The position numbers and the translations under genes were made by a program. Positions 56,479-64,000 of a stretch of DNA of 64,000 bases are shown in pieces; position 1 is the stretch's first letter, and each line of letters begins with the position of its first letter. The stretch lies in contig CAKAKS010000175.1 of the NCBI GenBank assembly GCA_916700875.1, forward strand, positions 248,001-312,000, given 5' to 3'. Below the pieces are notes generated by a model. It worked only from the letters and a program-made list of their open reading frames with translations. It made no database searches and was not told the origin of the DNA. The stretch is from Sebastes aleutianus. Its lineage: Eukaryota > Chordata > Actinopteri > Perciformes > Sebastidae.

Positions 56479-56977
56479 TGTTTACAGCTAAAAGTAGACA
56501 TAAGTTCATAGTCACATGTTGAGTTCATGGTTGTGACAGTTAAACAAGAAAGAGTTCATAATTACACATTAGTCTTAAGTAAAAATTGAAAATTCATGCA
56601 GTATTGTACATCGATTCATATTAAGTAGAGTACCAGAATCCAGACCACTGACACATTGTAGAAAACTGGACATATGTGAGGCATACAGTAGTACATGTGA
56701 GTCTGTGTAATGGGTTATGGGGTAGAAATTGGGTCAAAACCTTTCAGTATGAGATACATAGCCCGCAAGAGTAGCGGAGTAGCACTTCAGATATCACCTG
56801 GCCAGTGGTATCTGTGGCTGTCACGTGACATAAAGAGGGAGATAGATGTCATGTCAAAGACTGTTGTGTACAGAGAGTATCCCAAAGACTGACTTCCGTT
56901 TTACCTACCGCTATAACTCACCAGTTGAAGACACAAGTTTTCTGGGAAATCTTTAATGTCGAGACGACATTCATTTT
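56479..56977 (+). other. 3' internal region between pol and the polypurine tract
   Basis: 500 bp with one 60-codon frame (56710-56892) of unknown nature and no envelope-like features such as a signal peptide or membrane span. Confidence 0.6.
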
Positions 56978-56988
56978 GGAGGGGAGAG
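56978..56988 (+). promoter_or_regulatory. Polypurine tract
   Basis: GGAGGGGAGAG directly before the TG of the next LTR. It is the plus-strand primer site for reverse transcription. Confidence 0.9.
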
Positions 56989-57769
56989 TGTGGGACCCAC
57001 AGTAATGTTAGACATAGTGATGGACACTGGACACCCCCCCATTCTCATTCTCATGTATATATTATGTATTGTTTTATTCTCATTCTCATGAATATGTTAT
57101 GTATTGTTTTATTTTTAATCTGATATGTGTATGTGCACTAGCAACTAATATTCTGGTAGGATTATCTGTGGTTATAAAGAGTAAAAGTCATACAGGCACT
57201 TCGGGCAGCTAAGGGGTCCTTGGGTGAGATGCAGGAGCGCGAAAGCGTCATTCAGCAGACGTATCGGCAGAATGTAGCCGCGCAATGCTAATGTGCTGTG
57301 TTTCTGTGTTTCCAGGTGAGCTAAAGTAGTTAAAAGATGTATAAAAGTAGCGACACAGATGTATAAAGAATGTGTATGAATAAGGGACCAGCGGTAATGT
57401 AAACATGAGGTTTATAACGGAGTGTTGCAAGCTGTGAGAAGTATGTTGTGTGTAAAAGTGTTAGCCGTTTGCTAATGAGGACATTTATAGTGTAACCAAC
57501 CGGGGCCTGCTAGGATATGAGTTGTGAGTGTACAGAACGTGGTCAGTGTGAATGTGTTTTGAAGATTATACAGGAAGCAGACATGTTATGTTTATTGTGT
57601 GTTCATAGCCAATGTGAATGTTTATGGTATGCGTCATTCAGCAGACGTATCGGCAGAATGTAGCCGCGCAATGCTAATGTGCTGTGTTTCTGTATTTCCA
57701 GAGAAGAAGTAAAGATTTATTTTAAACTCATGCACGCCTGGAAGTCACTTTGTGTCCAAGTGTGCAACA
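56989..57769 (+). repeat. Central LTR 2, shared by both element copies
   Basis: 781 bp. It serves as 3' LTR of copy 1 and 5' LTR of copy 2. By eye it differs from LTR 1 by seven substitutions (57061, 57091, 57244, 57271, 57501, 57657, 57694) and one extra C in the C run near 57035. Its 73-bp repeats lie at 57243-57315 and 57629-57701. Confidence 0.92.
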
Positions 57770-57774
57770 AATAT

Positions 57775-57792
57775 TGGAGGCACCGCTGGGAT
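57775..57792 (+). promoter_or_regulatory. Primer binding site, tRNA-Thr, copy 2
   Basis: The same 18-base tRNA-Thr complement at the same distance from the LTR as in copy 1. Confidence 0.8.
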
Positions 57793-57819
57793 GATTAACG
57801 CCGTGCTCAGTGTGACAAG

Positions 57820-60800
57820 ATGGACGGGGATTGCCTTTCACTGACGACGTCGGGAGCGCGCATCGTCGGGGGCGTGGCTACATCAAACACAATGGATCTG
57901 GAGGAGCTGGCAGAGACCGTGTCTCAGAGACTATGGCTTTTGCAGCTGGATCAGCTCAAAGAGGTGTGTGATGCAGCTAAAATCCCAAGAGGAAATGTCA
58001 CAACAAGGCGAGCATTAATCAGACAAATAACAGAATCCATGGACGATGTGATTAATGATGAAGAGGAGGATGTTGCAAGGCATCATCTGAGAAAATTACT
58101 GAAATTAATTGAGCAAATAATAGAAAAGACTGGAAAAGCTCATAGTGAAGAAAACACAGAGAGCACAGCACAAGATAGCCAAAAAACGGCTGAAGAAATG
58201 AGTTTAGAGGAGAAATACTCACAGCTCCAGCTAAACAGTCAAGCTCTGCAGGATGAAGTTAGGAGGCTGAGTGAAAGAATGAACAGTGCACTTCCAAGCC
58301 AAGTTTCAGCTCCACAAAGTGTGATGCCTACAGCTGTGAACAGGCTTCCAGAAGTGACAATAAGGAGAGAATTCAAGATCTGTGGTCAGATAGGGGAAAA
58401 GGGACAGAAGGACAGACTGTCATACACGAACCTGATGCATCAGATGGACAAAGGACTGAGTAAAGGACACGGTGAAGCTGAAGTCATGGAAGCTGTGGTC
58501 AAGTCAATCAGTCCAGGTTTGAGTCTTCGTGATATGCTTGAGATAAAAAGTGACCTTACCCTCACCCAGTTAAAGGCCATATTAAAGGGGCACTTCAAAG
58601 AAGACAGTTCTACAGATCTATATCACAGACTAGTAAATATAACACAAGACACTCGTGAGTCTCCTCAAAACTTCCTCTTTAGAGCAATTGAGTTAAAGGA
58701 AAGGCTGTTACTTGCTTCAAGAGAAGTAGAGCCAGATGAACAGTACAGCTCCGAGCTCATCCAGAAGAAATTCTTGAGATCAGTTAGTACTGGGCTGTTA
58801 AGTGACCATATCAAGTTTCAACTTAAACCTTATCTCGATGATCAGAGGGTGACAGATGAAATACTCATCGACAGGATGAATGAAGCTGCTAGTGTTGAAT
58901 CAGAAAGACAATCCAAGCAAAGGAAGAACACGAGCAGCAAAGTCACTAAGGTAAATGAACTACAGACAGAAAGGCAGATCAGTCAGCAGAGTCAGTGTGC
59001 AGCTGAAGCCAGAGCGGGGGTTCAAGAGCAGGAAGCTGAAGTGGTGAAGTCCAAGAGCCGAAAAACACCTGTTAGTCCCAGTTCAAGAGACTCAGAGCTT
59101 TATGAAACAGTCAGGCTGCTGAGAGAAGAAATGGCCGAAATAAGGAAAAGCCTAGCTAACCCTCAAGTGCCCACACGCCAAATAAAAATGGGTGTTAGGA
59201 GAGGATGTAAAGCATGTCAGGGGCAGGGAACAGGTGACCAGTGTGAACACTGTTTCAAGTGTGGAAAGTCAGGGCACTTTTCAAGAGGCTGCAGAGGACA
59301 AAGGAGGCAGGAAGGAACACCTGATGGCATGAAGGTGACAATCCAGACGGTCACACCCCCAACATCATTAGCTCCAAGCCACACTGAACCCGATGACAAG
59401 GTACATGAGCTTCTTTGTGATCGAATCAGGCAGCTGGAGGCGGAGTTAGCGGAAAGTGGGAAGGCTGAACAGACTGTGGGTGCTACCTATGCCAGCCATC
59501 TGTCATTGAGTCGCCAGGCCAAGTTGAGAGCCCTCATCGGAAAGAAGTGCATGGTGGATTGTTTCTTTGATGGAGTAGCGACACAAGCACTGTGGGATAC
59601 GGGTTCGCAGGTCACGATTATCAACGAAAGTTGGAGAAAGTCACACCTTCCACACGTCCGGGTACGGAGCACAGATGAACTCCTGGGTGAGGACGAGACC
59701 CTCATTGGCAAAGCAGCAAACCAGACACCCATACCCTTTGCAGGCTGGGTTGAACTGAAGTTCAAGCTGGGTTCAAATGGAGCCCCACAGCCAGAGCTAC
59801 TTGTGCCAGTGCTCATCTCTAATGAGCCAGGAGTAGCAGAGCCACCGATCATCGGCTACAATGTGATAGAGCATCTGGTGATGAATGGAATGGAGCAGCA
59901 TCCAGAGGTTACACCTGTGGTGGTAAGAGAAGCTTTCTCCATTGACTGTAAAAAAGCAAATGTGTTGATCCAGATAGTGAGGAGCTGTGACCAGAACGAC
60001 AAGGAGGGCGTGGTGAAAGTTGGAAGACTCAAGACAGTGATTCCGGCAGGCCAGACCAGGGAGGTTAAATGCAGTGTGAGAACAGGTCCCCTTTGCACAA
60101 AACAGGAAGTCCTTTTTGAACCAGAGGAGGTTCCAAAGTGGCCAGAGGGGGTAAACATTACTGAAACAGTCATCTGCCTGCAGAAGGGAAATTGGTCTAA
60201 GGTGGCTATCCCTGTCACAAATAACAGCGACCATGACATCACCCTCACCCCTCGCACAGTGCTGGGACAGCTACAGCAAGTCAAGGCTATTTACCCAGTC
60301 GATGTGAGACCAGCCTGTGCTAGTGAAACCACAGTCAAAACAGCCACTGCAAGTGAAAACACAGCCAGCACAGCAAGTGAAAGCACAGCCAACGCTCCTG
60401 AAAATCATCACCAAAATAAACACGAACAGCTGGACACTGGCAAACATGATTCATGGGACCCACCAGTGTCAGTTGATCATCTGACTCCAGATCAGCAGCA
60501 AAAGGTGAGACAGATGCTACGAGAAGAGTGTGTTGCATTTTCAAAGGACGAGAATGATGTGGGATGCATTCCATCTCTTCAGTTAAAAATCAGACTGAGT
60601 GACACAACCCCGGTAAGGCGCACCTACATCTCAGTACCCAAACCGCTCCACAAGGAGGTGAAGGAGTATTTGGAGGACCTGCTGAACAGAGGATGGATTT
60701 GTAAATCCCGGTCCCCATACTCATCACCAATCGTGTGTGTGCGTAAGAAGGATGGGAGCTTACGTCTGTGCGTGGATTATCGTGAGTTGAACCAAAAATC

Positions 60801-63800
60801 CATTCCAGACCGTCACCCCATCCCCCGGGTACAAGATATGCTGAACAGCCTGAGTGGGAGTGCATGGTTCTCGGTACTGGACCAGGGCAAGGCGTACCAT
60901 CAGGGATTCCTTGAGGAGAGTAGCAGACCACTCACAGCCTTTATAACACCTTGGGGTTTATACGAGTGGGTAAGGATCCCCTTCGGCCTGTCCTCGGCTC
61001 CAGCAGAGTTCCAGCGCAGCATGGAGGAGTGCCTCGCTGGTTTGAGAGATGAAACATCTCAGCCGTATTTGGACGACAATCTGGTCCACAGTAAGTCATT
61101 TGAGGATCACCTGCGTGACCTGAGAGAGGTGTTACGTCGCTACCAAGCACATGGAGTAAAACTGACAGCTAAAAAGTGTGAAGTGTTTAAGGACAGAGTG
61201 AAATTTCTGGGAAAGATTGTATCCAAAGACGGCTACTGCATGGATCCTGCTGAGCTAGCGCCAGTCCAAGCGCTGAAAGACCGCAAACCGGAGACTGTGG
61301 GAGACCTGCGGAAAATGCTAGGGTTCTTATCCTACTACCGTCCATACATCCCAAACTTTTCACGCATTGCCAAGCCACTATACAGTCTGTTAGCCACGGA
61401 TAAGACAGGCAGCAAGGTCCAAGGATCAAGTGCAAGTAGGAGCAGGGGGAAACGCAAGCAGTCAGACGTGCGGCCCTCAAGCCAGCCGATCACCTGGACA
61501 GAACAACACCAGGAAGTTCTTTGCCAGCTTATAGAGTACCTGCTGAGTCCACCGATCCTAGGTTACCCCGACTTTGAGAAGCCGTTTGTGTTACATTGTG
61601 ACGCTTCTCAGGAGGGGCTTGGTGCAGTACTGTACCAGAGACAACAAGGCAAGCTGGTCGTCATCGGTTATGGGTCGAGAACACTAACTGCTCCAGAAGC
61701 AAACTACCACCTCCATTCTGGGAAGTTAGAGTTTTTAGCAATGAAGTGGGCAATCTGTGAAAGATTTCGGGAGTACCTGTATTATGCACCCTCATTCATT
61801 GTCTATACCGACAACAACCCTTTAACCTACGTACTGACCACAGCGAAGCTGAACGCCACAACACACCGGTGGATTGCTGAGTTAGCGGACTTTAAGTTCT
61901 CAATTAAGTACCGGCCTGGGAAAGCTAATGGAGACGCTGATGGTTTGTCGAGAATGCCATTAGACATGGAGCAGTACATCCACACATGTTCACAGGAAAT
62001 GGAGCCAGAGGTGATAACAACTGTCACACAGGCACTCAAGCTTGACTCCCACGAACATGAGCCCTGGATGTGTCCAGTTACCATCGCTGCAGCATGTACT
62101 GATGTAGAGCATGAACGAGTAGCATCCCCAGTGGCAGAAATCTCCACAGAGAACCTAAAGAAAGCACAAGAGGATGATCCAGTCATTGGCAAGGTCCGAG
62201 AGTATGTCGTCACAGGACAGTGGCCTCATCTGAGAGGAAGAGACCGGCGAGATGACACTTCTGTTCTTGTAAGGGAGAGGAAAAAACTGTATGTCAACGA
62301 AGAAGGTATCCTATACAGAAAGTCAGCAGCTCGAGCACAGCTAGTGTTACCTACAGCATTCCATCCGCTGATCTACAGGGAGCTACATGAAGAAATGGGA
62401 CACCTAGGAGTGGAGCGGACACTCAGCTTGATCCGTGATCGATTCTATTGGCCTCATATGCAGAGAGACGTGGACCATTATGTGACCAAGGTGTGTAGCT
62501 GCCTGAAACGGAAGCGGCCGAACAAGCCAACTCGAGCACCGCTGGTTAATGTGGTGACCACATACCCTTTCGAAATGGTCTCAATCGACTACCTGCATCT
62601 GGAAAGCTGTAAAGGAGGATACGAGTACATCCTGGTCGTGATAGATCATTTTACACGCTTTGCCCAGGCATACGCATGCACCAACAAGTCAGCAAAAACC
62701 GCAGCTGAGAAGATTTTTGGAGACTTTGTGCTCAAGTTTGGATTTCCTGCGAAGCTGCATCATGATCAGGGCAGGGAGTTTGAGAATAAGCTGTTTTCCA
62801 AGCTGGAAGAATACTGTGGTATCCAAGGTTCACACACAACACCTTACCACCCAGCTGGAAACGGTCAGACCGAGAGATTCAATCGAACACTTCTTTCCAT
62901 GCTTAGAAACCTGACAGAGGAAGCCAAGTCAGATTGGAAGAGCTCCTTAGCCAAAGTCGTGCATGCGTATAACTGTACGCGAAGTGAAGCAACAGGATAT
63001 GCCCCGTACTACTTCCTCTATGGTAGAAATCCCCGGCTACCTGTCGACATCATGTTTGGCCTGACGCCAAGTGATCAGAGCTCTTCTCACAGCGAATATG
63101 CAAGTAAGTGGAGAGGGCGGATGCAAGAGGCATACAAGCTGGCATCAAAGACAGTTCAGAAGGAGCAAAACAGATCAAAGAAGCAGTATGACAGGAAGGC
63201 GTATGGAGTGGAACTACAGCCAGGGTGTAGAGTGTTAGTGCGGAACTTCAGGGACAGAGGGGGACCTGGCAAGCTCAGATCTTACTGGGAGGAGCAAGTC
63301 CACATTGTAACTGAGAGGAAGCACAAGGACAGTCCTGTCTACGTCGTGCAACCTGAAAGAGGCCCAGGAAAGACAAGAGTCCTGCACAGGAACCTGTTAC
63401 TGCCCTGCGACTTTCTGCCTGTGGAAGAAGATAAGCAGGAGAAAAAGAAAAGGGACAAGAGAAAGCTGAACACAAATGAGAGGAGTAAAAGGCAAGCAAC
63501 GCAGACAGAGAGAGACCTCGACAGTGGTTCAGAGGATGAAAGTAACTGGAGATTCATCACCACACGACCAGCAGAGCCATTCAAACAGGTCAGAAGCCAG
63601 CTGAGAGTGGAAGCAGAGGAATTCCAGCCACCACCAGCTGACAGGGAATTGGAGCAAGGCCGTGAGGAAGATGAGTGTCCAGAGGAGAGTGTTGAAGACA
63701 GGATGGAACCAGATGTGGAGGATGGAGAAACGGCGGAGGCTGAGCAAGAAACGTCCTCTGAGGAAGCAGATGAGATGGACTCTGAGCAGGTGTCATCATC

Positions 63801-63978
63801 TGATGAAGCAGATGAGATGGACTCTGAGCAGGTGTCAGCATCTGATGAAGCAGACGAGAGGGGCCCTGAGCCGCAGTCATCTTCCACGAGAAAGTATCCT
63901 TTTCGACAAAGAAACCCACCCAAAACACTTACATACAACACATTAGGTCAACCATCAGTCACACACGGACATAAGTGA
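57820..63978 (+). CDS. Ty3/Gypsy gag-pol polyprotein, copy 2, intact
   Basis: The predicted protein is the same length (2052 aa) and appears identical to copy 1 throughout. It is displaced by exactly 7500 bases. Domains and catalytic residues are as in copy 1. The antisense frames also correspond one to one, which supports nucleotide identity of the internal region rather than only protein conservation. The right LTR, expected to begin near 64489, lies outside the window, so the end of this copy is not seen. Confidence 0.95.
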   Translation: MDGDCLSLTTSGARIVGGVATSNTMDLEELAETVSQRLWLLQLDQLKEVCDAAKIPRGNVTTRRALIRQITESMDDVINDEEEDVARHHLRKLLKLIEQIIEKTGKAHSEENTESTAQDSQKTAEEMSLEEKYSQLQLNSQALQDEVRRLSERMNSALPSQVSAPQSVMPTAVNRLPEVTIRREFKICGQIGEKGQKDRLSYTNLMHQMDKGLSKGHGEAEVMEAVVKSISPGLSLRDMLEIKSDLTLTQLKAILKGHFKEDSSTDLYHRLVNITQDTRESPQNFLFRAIELKERLLLASREVEPDEQYSSELIQKKFLRSVSTGLLSDHIKFQLKPYLDDQRVTDEILIDRMNEAASVESERQSKQRKNTSSKVTKVNELQTERQISQQSQCAAEARAGVQEQEAEVVKSKSRKTPVSPSSRDSELYETVRLLREEMAEIRKSLANPQVPTRQIKMGVRRGCKACQGQGTGDQCEHCFKCGKSGHFSRGCRGQRRQEGTPDGMKVTIQTVTPPTSLAPSHTEPDDKVHELLCDRIRQLEAELAESGKAEQTVGATYASHLSLSRQAKLRALIGKKCMVDCFFDGVATQALWDTGSQVTIINESWRKSHLPHVRVRSTDELLGEDETLIGKAANQTPIPFAGWVELKFKLGSNGAPQPELLVPVLISNEPGVAEPPIIGYNVIEHLVMNGMEQHPEVTPVVVREAFSIDCKKANVLIQIVRSCDQNDKEGVVKVGRLKTVIPAGQTREVKCSVRTGPLCTKQEVLFEPEEVPKWPEGVNITETVICLQKGNWSKVAIPVTNNSDHDITLTPRTVLGQLQQVKAIYPVDVRPACASETTVKTATASENTASTASESTANAPENHHQNKHEQLDTGKHDSWDPPVSVDHLTPDQQQKVRQMLREECVAFSKDENDVGCIPSLQLKIRLSDTTPVRRTYISVPKPLHKEVKEYLEDLLNRGWICKSRSPYSSPIVCVRKKDGSLRLCVDYRELNQKSIPDRHPIPRVQDMLNSLSGSAWFSVLDQGKAYHQGFLEESSRPLTAFITPWGLYEWVRIPFGLSSAPAEFQRSMEECLAGLRDETSQPYLDDNLVHSKSFEDHLRDLREVLRRYQAHGVKLTAKKCEVFKDRVKFLGKIVSKDGYCMDPAELAPVQALKDRKPETVGDLRKMLGFLSYYRPYIPNFSRIAKPLYSLLATDKTGSKVQGSSASRSRGKRKQSDVRPSSQPITWTEQHQEVLCQLIEYLLSPPILGYPDFEKPFVLHCDASQEGLGAVLYQRQQGKLVVIGYGSRTLTAPEANYHLHSGKLEFLAMKWAICERFREYLYYAPSFIVYTDNNPLTYVLTTAKLNATTHRWIAELADFKFSIKYRPGKANGDADGLSRMPLDMEQYIHTCSQEMEPEVITTVTQALKLDSHEHEPWMCPVTIAAACTDVEHERVASPVAEISTENLKKAQEDDPVIGKVREYVVTGQWPHLRGRDRRDDTSVLVRERKKLYVNEEGILYRKSAARAQLVLPTAFHPLIYRELHEEMGHLGVERTLSLIRDRFYWPHMQRDVDHYVTKVCSCLKRKRPNKPTRAPLVNVVTTYPFEMVSIDYLHLESCKGGYEYILVVIDHFTRFAQAYACTNKSAKTAAEKIFGDFVLKFGFPAKLHHDQGREFENKLFSKLEEYCGIQGSHTTPYHPAGNGQTERFNRTLLSMLRNLTEEAKSDWKSSLAKVVHAYNCTRSEATGYAPYYFLYGRNPRLPVDIMFGLTPSDQSSSHSEYASKWRGRMQEAYKLASKTVQKEQNRSKKQYDRKAYGVELQPGCRVLVRNFRDRGGPGKLRSYWEEQVHIVTERKHKDSPVYVVQPERGPGKTRVLHRNLLLPCDFLPVEEDKQEKKKRDKRKLNTNERSKRQATQTERDLDSGSEDESNWRFITTRPAEPFKQVRSQLRVEAEEFQPPPADRELEQGREEDECPEESVEDRMEPDVEDGETAEAEQETSSEEADEMDSEQVSSSDEADEMDSEQVSASDEADERGPEPQSSSTRKYPFRQRNPPKTLTYNTLGQPSVTHGHK

Positions 63979-64000
63979 TGTTTACAGCTAAAAGTAGACA
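63979..64000 (+). other. Start of copy 2 3' internal region, cut by the window end
   Basis: The first 22 bases match the region after the copy 1 stop codon. Confidence 0.8.

Noticed and set aside
56710..56892. Envelope gene for the LTR element
   Set aside because: The frame is 60 codons, with no signal peptide, membrane segment or cleavage site.

Overview
The window is nuclear DNA from a ray-finned fish, most likely a percomorph teleost. The evidence is vertebrate genes split by GT/AG introns, a vertebrate tRNA-Arg(CCT), and teleost-type transposons: an L2 LINE with an SGNH-type ORF1, a Rex3/RTE-like LINE with a (ATGG)n tail, I-like LINE ends, hAT and TTAA-flanked MITEs, and a Ty3/Gypsy LTR element. 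No species can be named from this alone.

Layout. 1-1.35 kb is a 41/42-bp minisatellite. 1.6-2.3 kb is a dead I-like LINE 3' end. 4.2-21.4 kb is plbd1 (minus strand, 11 coding exons, 538 aa). Its introns hold several repeats, including a 4.3-kb L2 LINE on the opposite strand. A tRNA-Arg(CCT) lies at 21.7 kb. 24.0-33.3 kb is pick1 (minus strand, 12 coding exons, 417 aa), with a probable 5' noncoding exon near 34.7 kb and a 15-bp satellite in its first intron. 37.9-39.5 kb is a small prototype galectin (plus strand, 135 aa). 43.3-48.8 kb is an interferon-induced very-large-GTPase-like gene (minus strand, about 1644 aa, nearly all in one exon). 49.5 kb to the window end is a tandem of two Ty3/Gypsy elements sharing a central LTR. 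Each carries an intact 2052-codon gag-pol frame.

Function. PLBD1 is a secreted or lysosomal Ntn-type hydrolase. PICK1 is a PDZ-BAR scaffold for membrane traffic. The galectin binds beta-galactosides. The VLIG-like protein is a giant GTPase of the interferon response. These genes do not form an operon. From general knowledge, PICK1 and LGALS1/LGALS2 also lie near each other on human 22q13, so the pick1-galectin pair may be old synteny.

Most notable structure: the tandem retroelement has two internal regions that look identical, but its two visible LTRs differ at seven bases plus one indel. This suggests a recent LTR-LTR unequal exchange or an assembly duplication on top of an older insertion. 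The LTR also contains a 73-bp direct repeat that exactly frames a possible leader intron. No wholly new defence or mobile system was identified. The novelty is in the architecture of the repeats.
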